The position numbers and the translations under genes were made by a program. The notes beneath the pieces are model-generated. The model had not been told where the DNA came from. It did no database searches and saw only the letters and a program-made list of their open reading frames with translations. From contig NZ_JAUETR010000001.1 of assembly GCF_032484785.1 (NCBI RefSeq), forward strand, positions 1,550,001 to 1,614,000: a stretch of DNA of 64,000 bases, given 5' to 3'. Each line of letters opens with the position of its first letter. Position 1 is the first letter of the stretch. The DNA is from Bradyrhizobium sp. SZCCHNS1050. GTDB taxonomy: Bacteria > Pseudomonadota > Alphaproteobacteria > Rhizobiales > Xanthobacteraceae. Of the stretch, positions 18,915 to 26,672 are shown one piece after another.

Positions 18915-19757
18915 ATGCCTTCCGACCTCCCGATAAGTGAGGGATGCCTCGACGAGATTGAGAGGGAGGGGTTTGCTATCCTGGAAGTCCCGGATGCATT
19001 CCAGGAACTCATAAAGGCGGCCCTTGAAGCGGGAGATCGCTTCTTTGAGGCCGATCTAACCAGTAAGCTTCGCGACCGACTTCCTCTTGATAACGGCTAT
19101 CGTCCCTACGGGACTGAATACTCCGCCTCGAGCAGTCACCCCGATGAGGTCGAATCGTTCACGGCGAGCTACCGTGTACCCAGCCCAGAGAGCAAGCTGT
19201 CTCCGCTAGGAAACTCGCTGCACATGGCAATGCTGCCGATCTTCGACAGCTTTGAGCACGTAGCAGAAAACATTGTCTCAAGACTCGCAGTCCGATTTGA
19301 AAACTACGACAATCAGACAGATCTTCTCGGCTCGTTCAAAAAATGGTCTTTGCTTCAATTCAACTACTCACGGCCATCTCTCACGAAAGCTGATTTTATA
19401 AATGACTTGCACGAGGATGGTTGCCTTCTTACGGTTATGTCAATCGCCGAAGCGGGCCTCGAACTTCAATCGGGAAGCGACTTCAGGCCAGTAACGCCTT
19501 CGGGACGACATATTCTAGTCATGGCTGGCGAAATTCTGTGGCTTATGACGGCCGGAGCGATTAGACCAGCCTATCATCGAGTTCGAACGATTGAATCGTA
19601 TTCAAGCCGCAGGTCACTTCTCTTCTTTGCCGACATGAATCCAGCCCGATGTCGTCCTTGGCGAATATCTGACATTAATCGAAGCGTGAACATTGGCGAT
19701 CGAGTGCTGAAAAACTCTAAGCGCTTCGGTCTCTCGGAATGGATTTCTGACCAATAG
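18915..19757 (+). CDS. 2OG-Fe(II) oxygenase, isopenicillin-N-synthase-like (280 aa)
   Basis: A non-haem iron dioxygenase. The C-terminal jelly-roll has the iron triad: NDLHEDGCLLTV gives H-x-D, RPAYHRVRTIES the distal His, and SSRRSLLFFAD the Arg that binds 2-oxoglutarate. The N-terminal part (GFAILEVPDAFQELIKAALE) is the DIOX_N-like cap. The frame is open from 18618 but the first 99 codons are the antisense of the recombinase; I use the ATG giving MPSDLPIS. Base composition is lower in G+C than its neighbours, a sign of transfer. It converges, with an 11-bp gap, on two acetyltransferase-like genes. Substrate unknown. Confidence 0.85.
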   Translation: MPSDLPISEGCLDEIEREGFAILEVPDAFQELIKAALEAGDRFFEADLTSKLRDRLPLDNGYRPYGTEYSASSSHPDEVESFTASYRVPSPESKLSPLGNSLHMAMLPIFDSFEHVAENIVSRLAVRFENYDNQTDLLGSFKKWSLLQFNYSRPSLTKADFINDLHEDGCLLTVMSIAEAGLELQSGSDFRPVTPSGRHILVMAGEILWLMTAGAIRPAYHRVRTIESYSSRRSLLFFADMNPARCRPWRISDINRSVNIGDRVLKNSKRFGLSEWISDQ

Positions 19758-19768
19758 CGGCCATCGGA

Positions 19769-20710
19769 TCATTGCGCCAAACTCAACGCTTTCGCCTCTG
19801 GTAGGACTGGGCGCCGCCGTCCAATTTTCCTTTGCTTACCCGCATTCCCGCCCCAGGGCAGATCACACAACTGCTCCCAGTTCGGAACGCACGCGAGTCG
19901 CCGAATAATTTCGTCGTGGGAAAGTGACAGCGAATACAGCCTATAGCGATCACGTCGAGCTAATGTCCCAGGCGCCAGCTGAAGTTTGAATCGCTGTAGT
20001 AGCTTGTCACCTTCTTCTGTAGCAGCTAGCGCAAATACCAAAACACTTGAACGCCCGTAATATCTATCCAAATACTTCAGCAGCGCCCAAACGAGAACGC
20101 TCGCACTACGCCGCCCGAGGTACGACTCGGGTTGCTTGGCGGCAATGCCGGAAACGAAGACATACTTGGACGCTTTCATCTCAGCCGGGGGGAGAACGTC
20201 CTCGTGAGTGATCTGGCTTTCTGTTACACGGCCCTGCAGAAGGGACTCTCCGAATGTCTCACGTAGCGGAATAACATCGAAATACCCCATAAATTGACCC
20301 TGTAGGTCAGTCAAACACGATAGAATGAGAGGGTTCTTTACGCGGAGCTGTTCGAACGTTGATGCCTCGATTGTAATACTGCCCGAGTAGCATTCTTCGG
20401 CGAGTTCACCTGCCTCTGTCGCTAGCTTGATGTCACACGGGCAATGCAAAATGTATGAAGTGGACTGCTCCGCAGGCCCGATAACATCGTCAACCGCGAC
20501 TTGCGGAATTCCGAGCTTCCGAAAGTGGAACGTTCCTGACAGAATAAATGCCACGAAGGCTAAAGCCGATGTACCTAAAAGTCCGAAATGGACGTCGGCG
20601 ATCCCCAGAACAGCCGAGATGCTGCCGATGATAGCAACCGTGGTTGCTAGTGTGGACAAGAGCGCACGCTTCTTGAGCGCCAGGACGATCAGCCGACGCG
20701 CTTTTCCCAT
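19769..20710 (-). CDS. Two-helix membrane protein with GNAT-like domain (313 aa)
   Basis: Residues 15-35 (ALLSTLATTVAIIGSISAVL) and about 45-62 (LLGTSALAFVAFILSGTF) are two membrane helices; the remainder is cytosolic and looks like a diverged GNAT acetyltransferase: MGYFDVIPLRETFGESLLQG, then KYVFVSGIAAKQPE and a long helix with LVWALLKYLDRYYG. The acetyl-CoA loop is not canonical, so it may be inactive. I start at the inner ATG (MGKARRLI), which overlaps the stop of the upstream GNAT gene by 22 bp and so implies translational coupling. Lower G+C than the window average. The function is unknown. Confidence 0.7.
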   Translation of the reverse strand: MGKARRLIVLALKKRALLSTLATTVAIIGSISAVLGIADVHFGLLGTSALAFVAFILSGTFHFRKLGIPQVAVDDVIGPAEQSTSYILHCPCDIKLATEAGELAEECYSGSITIEASTFEQLRVKNPLILSCLTDLQGQFMGYFDVIPLRETFGESLLQGRVTESQITHEDVLPPAEMKASKYVFVSGIAAKQPESYLGRRSASVLVWALLKYLDRYYGRSSVLVFALAATEEGDKLLQRFKLQLAPGTLARRDRYRLYSLSLSHDEIIRRLACVPNWEQLCDLPWGGNAGKQRKIGRRRPVLPEAKALSLAQ

Positions 20711-21174
20711 AGGACAAAATCCTGGCGATACCAATGATCCGGTATGGTGCAAATCTGCCGGAATCCGTTATCAGCAAGTCTTGCCTTAGACTCCACATTA
20801 TCAGTCCGTGAATCGCACCATAGCTTGTGCACTCCCATTGAGAGCGCGCGTCGATCGAGCGCCTGCAAGAGCTGATCACCGATCCCTCGTCTCCTGTAGA
20901 CAGGATCTACGCCAAACCAAGACAACCAGATCGTCTCATCATCCAAATTGCTTATGACGAATCCGACAAGGCTAGTATTGAAGCGCGCGACGAGGATCGA
21001 ACTTGAATCTATTGACGCACTCTGACGAAGTCGATTGGCGGAGTACTTGGATATCTCCGAGGTCTTTGCTCTTTCATTGTAGTACGGCAGCGCGTCGACA
21101 ATCGTCCGGAACAAGGCGCTGACGCGCTCCGGTTCGTCGCTATCGTCGGCTATCGACATTGGTGCAATGACCAA
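20689..21174 (-). CDS. GNAT-family N-acetyltransferase (161 aa)
   Basis: A complete single-domain GNAT. Motif A reads WFGVDPVYRRRGIGDQLLQA with the R-x-x-G-x-G acetyl-CoA loop, preceded by the strand SILVARFNTSLVGFVISN and followed by KLWCDSRTDNVESKARLADN, the usual neighbour-helix region. First gene of a two-gene operon with the membrane GNAT-like gene; both face the 2OG oxygenase. Together the three could form a small modification pathway (hydroxylation plus acetylation), but no substrate can be read. Confidence 0.87.
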   Translation of the reverse strand: MVIAPMSIADDSDEPERVSALFRTIVDALPYYNERAKTSEISKYSANRLRQSASIDSSSILVARFNTSLVGFVISNLDDETIWLSWFGVDPVYRRRGIGDQLLQALDRRALSMGVHKLWCDSRTDNVESKARLADNGFRQICTIPDHWYRQDFVLWEKRVG

Positions 21175-21567
21175 CTCTGCAACTGCGGCTGCGTGCTCCA
21201 GGATGATAATTCCGAGTTATGTTTCATTGAAATGCACTCTATGCTATCGCTTTGAGAGCAAAAAACAATCCCTCAACCACTAATTTTGGATAACCTCTCC
21301 TCGGCATATGGGCAAGCCTTGCGCCTCGTCATCAACGGTGCGGCGGGCACCGCCGAGCTCGCCCGGCGCGTTAAAATAGGACAGCGCCGTCAGATACGGA
21401 TCGACCGGATCATCCTGGCTCCCACGCGACAGCGCCTCAGTTCCCGACAGCAAGGTCGGCAGCGCAAAAACACCAGCTTCGGGCCGCGGCCCGGCGAGCC
21501 GATGCCGAGAGATAGAGCCGCGACGGCTATGGGGCACGGCAAGTCGCGAGAGCATCAATTCGCAGCC
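21175..21567. other. Intergenic left flank of the IS256 insertion
   Basis: About 390 bp without a convincing gene. Short frames on either strand have no family signature. Its end (CCTGGATGAG) is one arm of an inverted repeat whose other arm (CGCTCATCCAGG) is at 23105, beyond the IS copy. Confidence 0.45.
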
Positions 21568-21575
21568 TGGATGAG
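21568..21575. repeat. 8-bp target duplication, left copy
   Basis: TGGATGAG occurs directly before the left tip of the IS256 element and again directly after its right tip at 22997. Eight or nine base pairs is the duplication size of this family. Confidence 0.85.
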
Positions 21576-22996
21576 GATCGTGTCCCCAAGCGTGGTGTAG
21601 CTGGCGGCCCACCGCGTTCGCCGGCTGGAGCCGGGCCTGTCAGCTGGCGATAGCCGTGAGGCTGACGTTCGGATCATCGCTCAATGGCGCGATGGTTTCC
21701 AGCGTCATGTAGCGGGCGCGTTGGACCGCCCATTCATCGTTCTGTTCGAGCAGGACAGCTCCGATGAGGCGGACGATAGCGTCCTCATTGGGGAAGATGC
21801 CGACCACCTCGGTGCGCCGTTTGATCTCGCCGTTGAGGCGTTCGATCGGATTGGTGGAGTGCAACTTGGTCCGATGCTGCGGCGGGAACGTCATGTAGGC
21901 AAGCACGTCGGTCTCGGCCTCGTCGAGGAAGCCGGCAAGCTTGGGCAGCTTGGGACGGAGCTGATCGGCGACCTTGCGCCATTGGGTGCGAGCGGCCTCG
22001 GCATCGTCCTGGGCAAAGGCCGTGGCGATGAAGGCGGAGACCACGCGCCGTCCGCTCTTGCCGGCATGAGCCAGCACGTTCCGCATGAAGTGGACGCGGC
22101 AGCGTTGCCAGCTGGCGTTGAGCACCTTGGTCACGGTGGCCTTGATGCCCTCGTGGGCGTCGGACACCACCAGCTTGACGCCGCGCAAGCCGCGGCGGGC
22201 CAGCTTGCGCAGGAAGGCGGTCCAGAACGTCTCGGCCTCGGACGGCCCGATGTCCATGCCGAGAACCTCGCGCCGGCCGTCGCTGTTGACGCCGACTGCA
22301 ACGATCACCGCGACGGAGACGATGCGCCCCTGCTGGCGCACCTTCACATAGGTGGCGTCGATCCAAAGATAGGGCCAGTCACCCTCGATTGGACGGCCGA
22401 GGAAGGCCTTCACTTTGTCGTCGATCTCGCCGCACAACCGACTGACCTGGCTCTTGGAGATGCCGGTCATGCCCATCGCCTGCACCAGATCGTCGACCGA
22501 ACGGGTCGAGACGCCCTGAACGTAAGCCTCCTGAACCACGGCGGTGAGCGCCTTCTCGGCCATGCGCCGCGGCTCCAGGAAGCCGGGGAAATAGGAGCCC
22601 TTGCGCAGCTTTGGGATGCGCAGCTCCACCGCACCGGCGCGGGTCTCCCAGATCCGGTCGCGGTAGCCATTGCGCTGGGCCAGACGTTCGGGGCTCTTCT
22701 CGCCATAGGCAGCCCCGGTCTGGCTCTCGACCTCCAGCTCCATCAGGCGCTGGGCCGCAAAGCCGATCATCTCGCGCAGCAGATCGGCGTCTGGGGTCTT
22801 CTCTACCAGCGTGCGCAGGTTCATCATGTCTTCGGTCATCGGTGGTTCCTCGGTTGCGTTGGCGTGTCGCAACCCGATCCTACCGGAGAACTGCCGGTGA
22901 CCACCGCAAAGCCGCCCGCCCGCTACGGCGCTATTTGGGAGCGCGCGTCCGGGCGGCTTTGCTCCACCGAGCTACACCACCTCCGGGGACACGACC
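21576..22996 (-). mobile_element. IS256-family insertion sequence, 1421 bp
   Basis: Tips are inverted repeats: the left starts GATCGTGTCCCC and the right, on the other strand, GGTCGTGTCCCC, both continuing into GGTGGTGTAGCT. The element carries one intact transposase gene and is flanked by the 8-bp direct repeat TGGATGAG, so it is a clean and fairly recent insertion. It landed in one arm of a REP-like inverted repeat. Confidence 0.9.
21640..22839 (-). CDS. IS256 (Mutator-like) transposase (about 399 aa)
   Basis: A DDE transposase. The N-terminal domain shows [19 protein letters not shown]; the core has [12 protein letters not shown] (first Asp), [14 protein letters not shown] (second Asp) and, with the helical insertion containing [27 protein letters not shown] (Glu). 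It ends [10 protein letters not shown] begin at the ATG giving [10 protein letters not shown]; the longer frame to 22872 adds only 11 residues. Intact. Confidence 0.93.
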   Translation of the reverse strand: MTEDMMNLRTLVEKTPDADLLREMIGFAAQRLMELEVESQTGAAYGEKSPERLAQRNGYRDRIWETRAGAVELRIPKLRKGSYFPGFLEPRRMAEKALTAVVQEAYVQGVSTRSVDDLVQAMGMTGISKSQVSRLCGEIDDKVKAFLGRPIEGDWPYLWIDATYVKVRQQGRIVSVAVIVAVGVNSDGRREVLGMDIGPSEAETFWTAFLRKLARRGLRGVKLVVSDAHEGIKATVTKVLNASWQRCRVHFMRNVLAHAGKSGRRVVSAFIATAFAQDDAEAARTQWRKVADQLRPKLPKLAGFLDEAETDVLAYMTFPPQHRTKLHSTNPIERLNGEIKRRTEVVGIFPNEDAIVRLIGAVLLEQNDEWAVQRARYMTLETIAPLSDDPNVSLTAIAS

Positions 22997-23004
22997 TGGA
23001 TGAG
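22997..23004. repeat. 8-bp target duplication, right copy
   Basis: TGGATGAG, identical to 21568-21575 on the other side of the IS256 copy. Confidence 0.85.
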
Positions 23005-23364
23005 CGCCAGCCAACGCCCTTTCGCCGTCGGTAACAGCGACCTCGGGGTTCTCCCGTGCGCCTAGCGAGAATCCGGATGTCGCGACGGCTCCGGGCTTCG
23101 GCCTCCGCTCATCCAGGCTAAGATTATGTTCGTGGTCGGTGTGCAGCGCGAGAGCGAGTTATACTAGATCTGCGAACCAGCATAACTGGCACACCCGAGG
23201 GAGATGACGAATCTGCCCGATCCGATCTTCATCAGGAGAGGGAGAGCTGGCGCTACCGAGTGTTCCTCGGCGATCAAGAAGCCGGTCGAGCTTTTCGGCG
23301 TGATCTCCAGCAGAAAGGAAAGCAGCGCGACAGGTACGAATAAATCCAACTCTGCCGAACGCTC
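23005..23364. other. REP-like palindrome arm and intergenic DNA
   Basis: CGCTCATCCAGG at 23105-23116 pairs with the CCTGGATGAGCG arm at 22995; before the IS insertion these arms would have enclosed about 110 bp. From 23160 to 23350 a 61-codon minus-strand frame may be a scrap of a gene once downstream of the DUF499 ATPase, but it has no recognisable motif. Confidence 0.45.
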
Positions 23365-26300
23365 CTATTCTTTCTCAAACCCGAAGTCGGTGATACGCAG
23401 GCTCGCGGCGTTGTCGCGGACAATGTTCTCGATATCCTCCGAGAAGCCGTCGACCGTATCGGCGGCGATATCGAGCACGAGCGTGATTGTCGTTCCGCGC
23501 GCTCGGTCCAGCTCACTGAGAATCGACTGCGCGATGTTGCTGATCTGGGGCGTTGGACGGTTGGGATCGAGCGTCACCTTGGCATAGAAGCGCCGCGGAC
23601 GAGCGGCCGGTGTTGGACTCGTTGGCAAGGCACCAGAGGGAGATGGCTGCCCTGTGGCAATCTCGACATAGTTGCCGGCGCCAAGCGAAGGTGTCTGCGG
23701 CACCTGCTTGGCCAGTTGCGCCTCTGCGGCCTCGCGGCGAACCAGCAGAACGTCGGAGTTGAGATCGATGGTAACCAACTGCGCGAGCCTTAGGCCGACA
23801 TACTCTCCCCTGGCCTCATCGAACTGTTCTGCGATTGCGTACTTGGCGTCAGAGCGAGCCAATGCCTCGCTTATCGCTTTGGCCAAGACCTGCGGCTCGC
23901 GCAGCTTCGAGAGATAGGGAAACTGCGCAAACCAGTCGCGCAACTGCCGCACGGCGACATGCGGCTGGTTCGGCTGCCACACCTTGCTGAGGTCGTTGTC
24001 CAAGACCCCGAGGCGCGCAACGATGAGTCCATCGTCCTCGCACTTCTTCCACGCCAGTTGAGCCAATGGTACCGGGTCATTGCCACGATTGGTCAGTGCA
24101 ACGGGTTCAAGGTCAAACCCACGCGCCGCGTACGAGCTTCCGGGATGGGGTTCCTGAGGCAACAACAAGTGCTTCCACCCACGACGCACCGCATTAAGAG
24201 CCGCAGCCTCTTGTTCGCCGAGCTTCTTTCTTGCATCACCCTCTTGCGCCGGCGGCAACTGCAGAACGCCGTGTGCATCCCGCACGATGGAAGCCCAAGC
24301 GAGCTTCTTGCGGACCACGTTCTGGATATCTTCGAGAGTTGCCTGGTCGGCAGCCAAGAAGGCGAGCCGATTTCGATTTCGGCGCTGGCCTGGCCCCTTA
24401 TGTTCAACAATGTCGGCCGCGAGCGCCATCGCCGGGGTATCCGGGTCGCGTCCCCGCTGCCATGCCGATGGCGGAAGGAGCACAAGCGCGGCTTCATAGG
24501 CATCATCGATGCCGAGAGGATCGTCGGGCGCTCCGTGTACACGCAGAAAGCCGGTTCCCTTGTGCCGCTCCTCTGTGCGGATCAAGGTAATGATGTCTTC
24601 CTCGACGTCGTCGCTCAATATTGCTTTGGCACGGTCTTCGGCCTCCTGGTTGAGGGAGGCGATCGGCGAGAACCAGTAATTCTCGCCCGAGCTATAGAGG
24701 TATGCCGCATTTTCACCAAGCCGCCGTAGGGCTTCGGAAAACTGGGAGGGCTGCTCCCCGGGAATCGCACAGGCGAGCCGGAGACGGGCAATTTCCATTC
24801 CCTTGTTCGTCGAACCGTGGGGCGCGGTGGCCATGAGCAGCGCTGTCGCCGCACGGGTCACCGCCCTGTTCTTTCCAATCGCCGGAGATCGCGCCTCGAT
24901 CTGCGCCGACTTCGAAAGGTCTCCGGCAACTTCCTTGGAAATTACCGCGTCGTATCCAGTCGGAAGCGGTACGAGGGCATTGGTACGAACCTTATCATCG
25001 GTCAGCGGCACGTCGCCCGGCAGGATCATTGGCGCTGCATGTCCGTCGCGCCATAGCCGATAGACGATCTGCGCCATCATCTTGAGAACGCCGCGGGTCT
25101 TCTGAAACCTTTCGAGGCCTGCCCAGTCGGTCTGCAACATCGAAAACAATTCGGGATGCACAGGGTATGCGGCGGTCAACTGAACCTCGTAGGCGCGTTC
25201 GCGGACGCCGCTCGGGAATTCACCCGCGTTGTTTCTATAGTAGCTCGTGAACGCCTTGACGGCTTGGTCACGCGCCTTCTCACCTTCGGGGTCGAGTTCC
25301 TGGAACAGGCGGCGGCGGATGATCTCATATGTTTCCGTGCCCTGTGCCGGAGACCAGGCCGACTGCACACGGCCGAAGACCTTCTCCAACGCCAGCAGTG
25401 CCTCGCGTCCGCGCTGGTTGCCAACCTCGGCGCCGCTCTCGGGCAGCGAGCCGACCACAAGCACACCACGTACCGCACTGGCGGCCTCGGTCAGCGATTG
25501 CAGGAACGAGACGAAGCCGTCGTACGAGATGCCTTCCAGATTCCGAGCGTAGGCGACGACCTCGTCGAGGAGGATGAGGCAAGGAGCGGCCTGCTTCAAA
25601 ATGGCGATCATCGCGTCAGAGCCGGGATTGGTTCGCGCCTCGTCCGATGACTTGATAGTCTCGTAGGCCTTCCAGCCACCGAGCTTTACCGCGATGAGAC
25701 CCCAAAGGGTCTTGACCGTGCGCGCGCCCTCGACTGTGAACGGCTGATTGGCACCAGCCGCCGTACCGACAAATACGACCGGCCTCGAACGTATCGGCAG
25801 TGTTGCCACAGCCGCGTCCTTGAAAATGTCGGCTAGACCTGGAAGCGTCTCGGGGTTCTTGGCACTCGCCAGATGATAGAGCGCCAGCATGGTGTGCGTC
25901 TTGCCACCACCGAACGAGGTCTGCAGCCCAATCACGGGATCGCCGCCCTTGCCGGCCAGCCGCTCAATCGCGCTCTGCAAGACCTTGCGCAAGCCGCCGG
26001 TGATATAAGTGATGCGATAGAATTCGCGGGGATCGCGGTAAGTCTCGGCACCCTCCCCCCGCGCCACGGTCGAAAGATCAGCCGCAAACTCCGCTTCCTG
26101 GAACCGTGCGGCCATCACATCGGCATGAGGTGGCGACACGTCGCGCCACGGCTTCCAACTGTATTTGCTGTCAACGAGATCGAGTGTCTGCTGTTGTGGG
26201 GCCGCGATCGTCTTGGCGGCCACCTCGGTCGTCACACCCATGGCCTCGGCCATCGCCTTGGTCTGGTCGTCGAGCAACGCCTTGATGCCCGCGACCGATT

Positions 26301-26661
26301 TCGGCTCGATCGCGTCCACCACTGCCTGGATGGAACGGAGGTACGAGATTGCGTCGGTGTCCGCAATCGTACCACTGGCATGCGCCATGTCGTTCCGCGC
26401 GGCAAGAGCCAGCGAGACGTGATTGCGCACGATAGGCTTCAGTCCATCACGGAATGCGTGCTGCCAGTTGTCGACCATGGTCTTCAACAGTGCGTAAGCG
26501 TCGAGCGGCTTCGATCGGTCGGTGCCGTCAGCCACCGACAGGTTCTGCTGCCAGTTGCCGCGATAGGCATCGCGCATCCGCTTTTCGACATAAGGCTGCA
26601 AGACCTTGGTCAGCAGGAGGAGCGCTTGATTGATGCGCTGGTTGGAGCCGAAACCACTCAT
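23365..26661 (-). CDS. DUF499 P-loop ATPase of a DISARM-related system (1098 aa)
   Basis: A large AAA-like ATPase of the DUF499/COG1483 family. Walker A is LQTSFGGGKTHTMLAL near residue 250; Walker B is CLILLDEVVAYARNLEG near 360; a sensor-like VLVVGSLPESGAE follows. The N-terminal Swt1-like helical domain starts NQALLLLTKVLQPYVEKRM. The C-terminus ends with FGFEKE. The frame is open to 26931 but the first 90 codons overlap the methylase; I take the ATG giving MSGFGSNQ, 11 bp after the methylase stop. Such ATPases accompany DUF1156 methylases and SNF2 helicases in anti-phage islands. Third gene of that operon. Confidence 0.88.
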   Translation of the reverse strand: MSGFGSNQRINQALLLLTKVLQPYVEKRMRDAYRGNWQQNLSVADGTDRSKPLDAYALLKTMVDNWQHAFRDGLKPIVRNHVSLALAARNDMAHASGTIADTDAISYLRSIQAVVDAIEPKSVAGIKALLDDQTKAMAEAMGVTTEVAAKTIAAPQQQTLDLVDSKYSWKPWRDVSPPHADVMAARFQEAEFAADLSTVARGEGAETYRDPREFYRITYITGGLRKVLQSAIERLAGKGGDPVIGLQTSFGGGKTHTMLALYHLASAKNPETLPGLADIFKDAAVATLPIRSRPVVFVGTAAGANQPFTVEGARTVKTLWGLIAVKLGGWKAYETIKSSDEARTNPGSDAMIAILKQAAPCLILLDEVVAYARNLEGISYDGFVSFLQSLTEAASAVRGVLVVGSLPESGAEVGNQRGREALLALEKVFGRVQSAWSPAQGTETYEIIRRRLFQELDPEGEKARDQAVKAFTSYYRNNAGEFPSGVRERAYEVQLTAAYPVHPELFSMLQTDWAGLERFQKTRGVLKMMAQIVYRLWRDGHAAPMILPGDVPLTDDKVRTNALVPLPTGYDAVISKEVAGDLSKSAQIEARSPAIGKNRAVTRAATALLMATAPHGSTNKGMEIARLRLACAIPGEQPSQFSEALRRLGENAAYLYSSGENYWFSPIASLNQEAEDRAKAILSDDVEEDIITLIRTEERHKGTGFLRVHGAPDDPLGIDDAYEAALVLLPPSAWQRGRDPDTPAMALAADIVEHKGPGQRRNRNRLAFLAADQATLEDIQNVVRKKLAWASIVRDAHGVLQLPPAQEGDARKKLGEQEAAALNAVRRGWKHLLLPQEPHPGSSYAARGFDLEPVALTNRGNDPVPLAQLAWKKCEDDGLIVARLGVLDNDLSKVWQPNQPHVAVRQLRDWFAQFPYLSKLREPQVLAKAISEALARSDAKYAIAEQFDEARGEYVGLRLAQLVTIDLNSDVLLVRREAAEAQLAKQVPQTPSLGAGNYVEIATGQPSPSGALPTSPTPAARPRRFYAKVTLDPNRPTPQISNIAQSILSELDRARGTTITLVLDIAADTVDGFSEDIENIVRDNAASLRITDFGFEKE

Positions 26662-26672
26662 GGCAATCCCTC

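Noticed and set aside
21721..23034. 437-codon plus-strand frame over the IS256 copy
   Set aside because: It is the antisense of the transposase; composition (Gly, Leu, Asp, His) is that of a shadow frame.
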